A stretch of DNA of 64,000 nucleotides from Liolophura sinensis (Eukaryota; Mollusca; Polyplacophora; Chitonida; Chitonidae), in assembly GCF_032854445.1 (NCBI RefSeq), contig NC_088299.1, positions 1,029,001-1,093,000 of the forward strand, given 5' to 3'. The translations under genes were made by a program, and so were the position numbers. How positions within the stretch are numbered: position 1 is the stretch's first letter; each line of letters starts with the position of its first letter. Below, in pieces: positions 56,381 through 64,000 of this stretch. The notes under the pieces were generated by a model. That model worked only from the letters and a program-made list of their open reading frames with translations, did no database searches and had not been told where the DNA came from.

Positions 56381-56736
56381 CTCAATCAAACAGCCAAGTT
56401 TGCGTTCAAACGAGGCACTATGTCTTTAATTTACAGTATTAAGATCAACGTTAAACACAAGATCATTTTGGAACTTTCATGTGTGTATTTCTACGAGCTG
56501 TCAAAGTTTCGTTCTGGTTAACGTTGGTCACATGTCACAAATAAATTCTACAATATGATCACCTTTATCAAATTTTGGCAAGTTTAAAATTCGTATTTCG
56601 GCCATAGTCTGTCAGGCATCCTTCGCAGTACAGTGAACTAACGAAGTCACTGTGAAGAAAATGTTGCACCCCGAGGAAGAGTTCGAATCTTTGTGGTATA
56701 GTCTGTCTTATATTAAATTAGCGTTACCCAGAATCA
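56257..56736 (+). mobile_element. duplicated segment, copy 2 (480 bp)
   Basis: Same sequence as 52891-53324, with a TA tract about 46 bp longer (56285-56377). Both boundaries are sharp: flanking bases differ immediately outside. Lacks the SINE fragment that follows copy 1. Confidence 0.85.
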
Positions 56737-57245
56737 GAATGGACTCTTAAGCTAGGGTATTACGCAACGTGTGGTAACTATAGCGAAATCATACGTGAAT
56801 CATGGCTGAGAAGACGTGCGGCCTTCAAGCTAACATTAACATGTTATATACGTATTTAATTGACTGATGCATAACTGCGCGCTGAGTAATTTTTCGTAAA
56901 GTTACACCTGTGGTGAAGTGATTTTCCACACTCTATGGTGTCTCAGGCCCAAACAAAAAGATATTTAAGAACGATTTCATGACCTGTGCAAGGCAAAGAA
57001 GAGTAAAACATAACTGAAAAAGAAGAAGCCTGACGAGTGTGTCTGCAGCTTTCACTCACAGCTGTAGTTAGTTTCGCTTCTTGGGGTGCACAATTTCTTA
57101 CCCTCGGGCCGACTCCCGCCATTACCATACCATATCCTTTATAGACCATCGCGCCTACCAGTCATACCAAATATACACAAAATTAAATACCACATATATG
57201 CCATCTGATTGAAGAAATATATAATACTTACTTCATGTTATGTAG

Positions 57246-57400
57246 AAGGTGTGCTAGCAACCTGCGGACGGTCGTGGGTTTCCCCCGGGCTCTGCCCGGT
57301 TTCCTCCTATCATAATGCTGGCCGCCGTCATATAAGTGAAATAGTCTTTAGTACGGGGTAAAACACCAATCAAATAAATAAATAAATAAATAAATAAAGG
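57246..57400 (+). mobile_element. tRNA-derived SINE, 3' half
   Basis: GCTAGCAACCTGCGGACGGT, GGGTTTCCCCCGGGCTCTGC, ATAATGCTGGCCGCCGTC and a tail of seven or so AAATA units. This copy retains CpG sites in its body, consistent with a less methylated neighbourhood. Confidence 0.88.
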
Positions 57401-57640
57401 TCTTCTAAATGTAAACATGGGTTATATAGATTATACCAAATATATGGATATAATTAGCCATGGAATTAGCCGGCTGTATACAGAAATTACCAGTCCAAGA
57501 GAATCTGTAAATAGTGACGTATATTAGACTGAATTTCATATGGAAAGCAGCGCCGAATTCTGCTGAACGTATACTGGCGTCACTATCCGATTAGCAATGA
57601 GGAACTCATACAGATCTCCTTACCGCGATCCAGTTTGCTA

Positions 57641-57642
<2 letters not shown>

Positions 57643-57707
<65 letters not shown>

Positions 57708-57718
57708 TATATATATAT
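57643..57718. repeat. TA microsatellite with ACACAC interruption
   Basis: About 76 bp of alternating TA with one CACACA interruption. Confidence 0.96.
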
Positions 57719-59895
57719 GGTGCCCATTTAGACTATACAGAAGCTCTGCGGCCTTACTGAAGAAAACGGTGTGTTTATACTGCCATTTGAGCCTCGTTCT
57801 GGGGGCATTTTCCAGTGTGCAATGTATCGACAAGATATCTTTTCCCGCGCAGTGACGACTCGGACATGCATATACCAATATAATGAATGATCATTATTCT
57901 CTTACAATGATACATGAGCAATATACGTACGGTAAGCCTACTGGTTTGCTCGTGAAACGTCATCGCAAAGGCAGAAATGAACAATAGATTTTACACAGCT
58001 TAAATGGTATTTGCTAGCTGTTCCCTAGCATTTATATATACGTTTTAGTGACCAGAAGAATGGCCTGAAAATCGGGGTATATATACAAGATCTGCGTTTA
58101 TGATATTTCAGACAACTACCAACCGGAATTACATTACATTAGGCCTACATTGTTTGGGTCTAACGTCGCTTTTAACTTTTTCTCTGCAAAGTTTCACATA
58201 TAAGTGTTTCCTGGGCGCTAGGCCAATCTGAATGGCGTATAGAAATATTTACACTACTCACTGCTTCGCCGTAACGACATGTATACTGCACGGTGCATTT
58301 AATCCATCAGATAAATAAACATATATTTGAACAGCTAGATCGAGCTAATTGGGATATACGCATGCAAACAGTTTTATTTCTTTACTCTTTTTCTAATGAT
58401 TGAGTATCATGCTTGCTTCATCGAAATGGTATATGCTATTGAGCCTAAACGTCTTCGAGATGAGTAAAAAATCAACATCTGGAGAAGAAATATTTTGCGT
58501 AACGTATACATTACGTTTTAGAGCGCATAGATACGAGCGCTACATGTATGAGCCACTAGAAGTCTATTAACAGACTTCTGATGCCACCGACTGTAGTCAT
58601 GCTTCAAGGTCATTCGATCTGAAATGGCCATTTTATGGTCTGCAGGAAAGTTGATCACGCCAGCTGGCCTGACCAATGAAAACCAAACAGGGTCTGGTGA
58701 CCTACATTTTACCTTCCTTATATGGTCATATAAAATTATATGCGCTGATGGTCGAACAAAAGTGGAACTGGAAGGCATGAACATCTTCACGTCTTTATGA
58801 GTTATACACGCCATTATATCGCACCGAACCAGCTCGTGGTCGTGTATACAGATGTACGTCATCATGTCATGTCAAGAGAGACTGCAAATGTTCGACATGT
58901 ATATAGCGTGCTGAATCCATGGTCACGACTCGCGCATGTGTACGAGCTATTGTGAACTACTGTTTTTCTGTAGCAATCGTTTTACATGCGTTTTGATGCT
59001 ACCTCGCCAGCTCAGACTTAGCACAGTTTCTAAGGCCAATCCTTAACAGACTGTTGACTAGCCCTAGAATTGTGCTAGCTCACAGTATGATTGCCTACAG
59101 TGTGACCGTGTTAGCGACTCCAATAGGAGGTCGGCACGACTTCCTGCGAGTCAGACCAAGCGTGTAGAAGATGGCTGTAACGAAGACCAAATATTCAAGC
59201 ACAGGCTTGAACGGAACGGCCGAATACAATTAGGAATCCATGCATAGCAGTGAACGACCTTATCGTGTAAACAGAATTCGTTAAAAAGTCATTTTTTTCC
59301 CACCCAGACCTATAGGCACGTACAGTGTACATAGTTGACTGGGATGAATTTGCCTATAACAACCTACTTAATTCGATGTATTAGCCCTGTATAGGCCTAC
59401 GATCGCAGGAACCAGCTGATCTAGCTAGCACTCGCATATCAAAAGTCGCGGCCTATTAGATGAGCCATTTAATTTTTATGCTGGCTCAATCAGATTTGAA
59501 ATTTTCAGTTAGAATATATTTTTTGAGCCAAAAATAAGTTATTCACAATTTGACCCAACTCTTAATTGTTATTATATACATTTAGGCAGTTTCATTGTGA
59601 CTGACTGAAAATGAACAGGTCACCTCATATACTATTCCAGCAGGCAGCCGCGTCCTCCTCGAATTTTGTTTGTATTTCAAATGCCTTCGTGAAGGGGCAG
59701 ACAACTCTGTGTGTATAGAATATGTACTTATCTTGTGTCGTTTAATTCAGATAACTCACATATAGCTTAAATCGTCCACAATTTGCCAGATAATAATTTG
59801 AAAAAGTAAAGAATATATATGGAAAGGAATCAATTTGCTTCTAAACACGCAAAACTGGAATAAAACAGTGGTTATCACGAAAAAATTTCAGGCAT

Positions 59896-59903
59896 ATGCA
59901 AAT
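59896..59903 (+). promoter_or_regulatory. octamer element upstream of tRNA-Sec
   Basis: Perfect ATGCAAAT, 80 bases before the tRNA-Sec 5' end. Octamer sites are part of the distal elements of gene-external Pol III promoters (snRNA, tRNA-Sec) in vertebrates. The spacing here is closer than the vertebrate one. Confidence 0.45.
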
Positions 59904-59944
59904 TAAACGAGCTTACACCTAGAACACGGCCGCTATTGCACTGT

Positions 59945-59952
59945 TATATATA
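59945..59952 (+). promoter_or_regulatory. TATA box of tRNA-Sec
   Basis: TATATATA from -31 to -24 relative to the tRNA-Sec gene, the position used by external Pol III promoters. A PSE would be expected at roughly 59905-59928 (CTTACACCTAGAACACGG), but no consensus for this taxon is available to me. Confidence 0.65.
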
Positions 59953-59975
59953 CCACTCACACAACCAATCAAATC

Positions 59976-60062
59976 GCCCGGATGATCCTCAGTGGTCTGG
60001 GGTGCAGGCTTCAAACCTGTAGCCGATTGACGTCGGAGTGGTTCAATTCCACCTTTCGGGCG
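59976..60062 (+). tRNA. trnU-TCA: selenocysteine tRNA, anticodon TCA
   Basis: An 87-base gene beginning GCCCGGATGATCCTCAGTGG and ending TTCCACCTTTCGGGCG, the same length as human tRNA-Sec and nearly identical outside the variable arm. The anticodon TCA is at 60011-60013 within GGCTTCAAACC. The variable arm CCGA...TCGG differs from human CTGTC...GACAG but keeps its pairing, which argues for a functional gene. The unusual long acceptor stem and short T stem are preserved. It delivers selenocysteine at in-frame UGA codons after conversion from serine. A TATA box and octamer lie upstream, and the first T run downstream is at 60112. Confidence 0.97.
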
Positions 60063-60111
60063 TCGTAGGATGCTGTTTGTTGTATCCGCAAGCCAATTGT
60101 TGGACTTGGAC

Positions 60112-60116
60112 TTTTT
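60112..60116 (+). terminator. Pol III terminator T-run
   Basis: TTTTT is the first run of at least four T residues after the tRNA-Sec gene, 50 bases downstream. It would give a 3' trailer of that length to be removed in processing. Confidence 0.5.
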
Positions 60117-61095
60117 GTATGAACAAGCTTAAACGAAGCTGTTCTTGTAGTTGGACAATTAGGCACAGTTCTAGCTTTATCCTTATGCATATGAGTTAGC
60201 CTAAAAATGAGAAAAATATAAGGCGAATAATAAATGAGAAAAATATAAGGCGAATAAAAAATGATCGAATGAATCAGTCCGACAGCCAAATGCCTCCACT
60301 TTGACCCCTGCAATTTAGAACAGAAAAATAATGACGTTAACTCATTAAACAAAAGACAGTTGGGCATACAGCTCCGATAATTTGGTACATGCCTGTAAGA
60401 ATTTATCTATTATTTTGGTAAAATGGTCTAAAGTATCGCCAGAAACTTTAAAGATTAGTCCTATATCACTCTCTGTCAGAGAGTACATTTTTGAGGCAAG
60501 TTTGTCGTAAAGCATTACTTTTGGTGCGGCGACATTTTCCCGTGCGGTAGTGTACGAAGGCTATAGTTTCCAAGTAGTGTACGAAGGCTATCGTTTCCAA
60601 GCAGACCTCAAAACACCTTCAAGTTCAATATAGAGCCTGTCAGAGAGAGGCAAAATGAGACCGATTGGCTTTTTAGTACAATTTTAGCTTATTTACGTAT
60701 ACCGGTATATACCTATAGCCTAGGTATTTTGGCTTATTTTTCTTGCACTGAAACTGAACATTGATGGCATCTAAGCACACTCGACTTTAAAATCATTTGC
60801 ACCACCTTAATTGTAAAAAACACAGCACACTGAAGATTCACGATGCAGGATAATGGATGGGATATTCGGTGCTTGATGTGTTATATTCCTTAGCGTCAGC
60901 GATGTGTCCATTTGCCAAGAGAATAACTCAGAACAAGTTTATTTGTACAATTACCATAGGTCTATTGACCCATGCGAGAGCTGGAGAGAGCTAAATCCTG
61001 TAAAATTTAGCTGAGTGCACCAGTAGTCAGCCCTGCTTTTGTAGTATAGATGGCGCTGTGCTCGGATACCGTTGTTGTTGTTGTTTTAAAAACAC
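60117..61095. other. intergenic and KIAA1143 promoter region
   Basis: No gene seen. Two short tandem duplications are present: about 28 bp containing GAGAAAAATATAAGGCGAAT at 60206-60260, and about 27 bp starting GTAGTGTACGAAGGCTAT near 60547-60600. The right end should include the KIAA1143 promoter; a GTT trinucleotide run immediately precedes its start codon. Confidence 0.5.
61047..61057 (+). promoter_or_regulatory. CTCF-core-like motif before KIAA1143
   Basis: TAGATGGCGCT matches the CTCF core YAGRKGGCRSY at all 11 positions, 39 bases before the start codon. It could also be read as a YY1-type ATGGCG element. Confidence 0.3.
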
Positions 61096-63877
61096 ATGGC
61101 AGGGAGAGGAGGTCGAGGCAAAATATCATATGTTCAGCAGAATGAGCCCGATTTTATCCGAAAATTCAAACAGAGGGTGGGTTACAAAGAAGGTCCATCA
61201 GTGGACACCAAGGTACGTTAACGTGGAGTAAACATAAATATATAGATTTTGGTAGAGGGACATACTGACCCTCATATTCCTAATATTCTGACATTTACCC
61301 TGTCGACTACTAACGAATGAATGTCAGAAATATAAAAATATGAAGGTAGTACATTTAATGTTGTTGAATTAGCAGCACTACATCTCAGTGTCATCATCGC
61401 CACGATATGGCTTAAAAATTGCCCATGTGGCGTTAAACCATAATCATTCGTTCATCGATGTTCATCATAGTAGGACGTACATTTGTGACAAAAACCTAAC
61501 TTACAGTTCATTTCACTTTATATTCACAATCTGTAGCCATAAATTTGGGTTAAACTTTGTCAAATCTCCTCTTTTTCTGTGCACTGGCCTCCTGTCAAAG
61601 TTGGGAAGTCGTAGATACAAAAGTGAGGCTTTCTAGCTCTGTAGGGCTTGTGATTATGTATACTATCACAGCCCTGTCTTGATCCATAAGCTTACCTTGA
61701 ACACCTCTGTACTTCGCGTGCTGGCTTCAATATACTATATGCCACCAAATAATGTATTTGCCCATACTCATAGTCGTCTCAGCTATTGAGTGTCATCTGT
61801 AGTAAATCCTCACAAGCATGAAACTGATGGAAGCTGGATAAATTCAAATTGTATTCCCCATGTTTGAATGCATTCTTTTCACAGCTCACTAGCCCAGATA
61901 GCACAGTTGGTAGAGTGTTTGCTTCGGGAGTGGTAGATCCAGGATAAATCCTGGGTGGAGTCACACCTAAGACCTTAAAAGAGTGAGTGAATGTTTTGGG
62001 TTTAACATCATACTTAACAATTGTTCCGTCATATGACGACAAAGAAATCCTTAGAATGCATGTAATGTGCCTCCTCAATGCAGGACGGATTTCCACAGCT
62101 CTTTAGTGCGACTTCTGGTATCAGTATATTGGCTCGGGCGGGGCGGCTTACTTGCCTTCGGTATGACGTCTCAGTGAGAGGGCACTGGATAAAAGAGTGG
62201 TGGAAATCTGTCCTGCAACAAGAAGGCACATTACATGCACTCTAAGGATTCCTTCGTCGTAATCTGATTCAAAAATTGTAAAAAATTGTAAAGAACGATG
62301 TTAAACCCTAAGCACTCACTCGCTCACTCACTCACTCACTCTCACAGCCCACACAAGGGAGACAACTACTGACACTACTAGCAGTGAGCATATTTTGTAC
62401 ATCTTGCTTAATCTTTGCTTTAATTGTGTGAGAAATTTTTTGGTGATCAGTGTTGATTACGAGTTCCCTCTACGTCATTACTGGTGTGACTGATCCTAAA
62501 CAATTACCCCACCAAATGTTCAAACTAGTCTAGCAATAGACCAAAGCTAATCCGGCAGTTTAAACTTTCAAATCATCTACTTAAAATAAATCCAAGCCTA
62601 TAAAAGCATACATGTAAAAAATGTAAATGACAGAATACTTCAGCTTCCTAAAATGAACAGAACACAAGCAAAGTGCTTTGTCTGTCCATCTTGTCTATAC
62701 AGTCCTTCCTATTGTATCAAACTTACCTGTAGTGTCACTGAAGTATGGTTAGAGCCATTGAAATTTTCCCTAAGTTTTATTTTCTTTTCTTGTGCCTGTC
62801 TTCTGATCATTCAGTTAATAATGTAATTATTTAATCAATATGATAAATTTTCAGCGTCAAGAGCAAGATCTAAGTGATGATGATATTGTTGATGGAGAAG
62901 ATGAGAAACCTGTTGTTGTTGTACTCCGGGATGGTGATCTGACAGCTGAGGAAGCTGCTCAGCTTCAGAATGGGGAAAGCATAAAAGCTGAAGGTAGGAA
63001 TTTACAGTGAATGAGTGAGGGTATTATTCATTATACCTGGTGGATGAGCAGGCTACCATACCCAGCTCTATGTCTTGAGGTTTATAACTGAGTTTTCTGG
63101 CAGAGCAAGGGAGGTCATTGTAAGGTCTGCAACAACCACAAACATCAACAAACTTGACACCTGTTGTGAAAATGAAATAGATTTGCAACAGACATAAAAC
63201 ACTAATGAAACTAGCTAAGGAAATGAATAAACTGTATTTGTATTGACTATATGCTGTGAATGAATGCAGGGGCCTCCGTGGCTTAGTCGGTTAGCCAACA
63301 TTGCAGTGGTGCCAGCAGATGTTTATCTCTGACTTTGTTGTTTTATTTTTATGATTGGTGTTTTACCCTGTACTCAAGAATATTTCACTTGTACCACAAA
63401 GGCCAGCATTAGGGTTGGAGAACAATGAACAGGGCTTAGGGGAATTCAGTTTTTGAGTTCAGATCACTGAGCTAAGAACATAGTGAGAAATTTTGTGATG
63501 CATTATGCAGTCATCTTTGAATTAGATTAATGACCTGTAACATGGATTAATGGGTAGTGTTATTGAAGGTTATAGAGCTGGTATTTACACACTATGACAA
63601 GGTGTGGGAACTGTCATATAATATAAGTCATTTATTTTTTGTTAATTTTCTTTAAAAAAATGGATTTCTTTGCTTTACAGATGATCCTCCAGCGGATGGT
63701 AAAATTTTGTTCAAGAAACCAGCGAAAAGAAGGGCTGAGAATAATAAACAAACTGAAGATAACAAAGCCTCAGATGACACACGTAAAAATGCAAAAAAGA
63801 AAAAATCTCGAAAAAAGAAGACGTCCAATTTGCTATCATTTGATGAAGAGAATGATGATGATGGACAAGAGAGTTAA
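61096..63877 (+). CDS. KIAA1143: KIAA1143 homologue (DUF4604 family)
   Basis: Three coding exons: 61096-61212, 62855-62993 and 63681-63877, giving 150 residues (human about 154). Splice sites are AAG/gtacgt, tttcag/CGT, GAAG/gtagga and tttacag/ATG, with consistent phases. Matches to human: ISYVQQNEPDFIRKFKQRVG and GPSVDTKR (human [28 protein letters not shown]), VVVVLRDGDLTAEE (human VVVLKKGDLSVEE), ADGKILFKKP (human ADGRIIYRKP) and the C-terminal LLSFDEEN. The middle is acidic and the C-terminal third is lysine-rich (KKKKSRKKK), probably nuclear and disordered. The molecular function is not established. The stop codon TAA at 63875-63877 lies inside the window, but no polyadenylation signal is visible before its end. 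Confidence 0.93.
61888..61975 (+). mobile_element. third tRNA-like SINE head
   Basis: GCCCAGATAGCACAGTTGGT (A box) followed by GTAGATCCAGGATAAATCC and GGGTGGAGTCACACC. It joins directly to the foldback element at 61984. It cannot fold as a full tRNA. Confidence 0.55.
61984..62345. mobile_element. foldback MITE with 115-130-bp arms
   Basis: The left arm (61984-62098) reads GTTTTGGGTTTAACATCATA, then AAATCCTTAGAATGCATG and GCAGGACGGATTTCCAC. The right arm (about 62205-62345) is its inverted, slightly diverged copy ending in CACTCACTCGCTCACTCACT. The loop is about 105 bp. The outer tails match the fragment at 50325-50385. It lies in KIAA1143 intron 1. Confidence 0.85.
62994..63680 (+). other. 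KIAA1143 intron 2
   Basis: No coding exon seen. It contains a plus-strand SINE head fragment (GCCTCCGTGGCTTAGTCGGT) near 63271 and an opposed minus-strand SINE tail near 63340-63420, so two pieces of the same family in inverted orientation. Confidence 0.6.
63271..63420. mobile_element. two opposed SINE fragments
   Basis: The plus-strand head (CCTCCGTGGCTTAGTCGG, truncated by 63320) is followed by a minus-strand tail (GATTGGTGTTTTACCCTG, AAGAATATTTCACTTGTACC, GGCCAGCATTAGGG). Either two insertions or one copy rearranged by inversion. Confidence 0.7.
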
Positions 63878-64000
63878 AATATTTGATCAGCATCTTACTA
63901 TCTTCAGAAGCTTATGTGTCAGAAACATTTCTCAGACACTCACACATTAACGTTTCACTCACTTAACATTATTCTGAAGAAACTCATTTTAATTTGTCAT

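Larger units (their letters stand above)
54840..59890. other. CpG-richer intergenic domain, no protein gene recognised
   Basis: CpG dinucleotides are visibly more frequent here than in the genes to the left, while open frames are short and without recognisable similarity. It contains the second duplicated segment, a SINE fragment and two long TA microsatellites. Confidence 0.5.

Noticed and set aside
56204-56521. Frame of alternating Ile-Tyr
   Set aside because: Translation of the TA microsatellite inside the duplicated segment; not coding.
58518-58865. 115-codon minus-strand open frame
   Set aside because: Unrecognised and in the CpG-richer intergenic domain, with no supporting splice or promoter signals.

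Overview
The window is nuclear DNA of a spliced, AT-rich animal genome. The proteins and repeats point to a lophotrochozoan, most likely a mollusc. The evidence is: animal orthologues with many small GT-AG exons; a tRNA-derived SINE family of the kind I associate with molluscs (heads with a CTCAGTTGGT-type A box, tails of AAATAAAT); several small inverted-repeat elements; many ACATGTA-rich tandem arrays; and CpG depletion over the genes, as expected from gene-body methylation. No species is claimed.

Left part (2.2-22.7 kb): the minus-strand gene RSPRY1 (B30.2/SPRY plus C3HC4 RING, putative E3 ligase) is split into at least 13 coding exons. Its largest mapped intron (4615-17142) contains a complete two-exon gene on the opposite strand (7287-15383), coding for a 640-residue low-complexity protein I do not recognise. 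The intron of that nested gene is filled with tandem arrays. The last is a 2-kb, 46-bp minisatellite whose units resemble the true 3' splice site that follows it.

Middle (22.7-45.3 kb): no coding gene is recognised at 22.7-32.3 kb, which holds a 38-bp and a 24-bp tandem array. The plus-strand ciliary gene CFAP90 (C5orf49) follows, with a consensus RFX X-box about 85 bp before its start codon. Its 4.7-kb first intron is crowded with inverted and tRNA-derived repeats. The 37.8-45.3 kb stretch is gene-free apart from MITE-like elements and a near full-length SINE.

Right part (45.3-64 kb): the minus-strand, single-coding-exon gene for a MEP-1-like multi-zinc-finger protein (Mi-2/NuRD-type repression partner) is followed upstream by an intron and a CpG-rich promoter near 54.4-54.8 kb. 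A CpG-richer intergenic domain then carries a complete selenocysteine tRNA gene (59976-60062) with upstream octamer and TATA elements. A plus-strand KIAA1143 (DUF4604) orthologue, complete in three coding exons, ends the window. A 434/480-bp duplicated segment at 52.9 and 56.3 kb looks identical outside its TA tract.

The genes have no obvious shared pathway. Reliability is highest for the five genes with recognisable homology or fully consistent exon phases and for tRNA-Sec. Start sites, UTR exons and regulatory motifs are inferences from motif matches.
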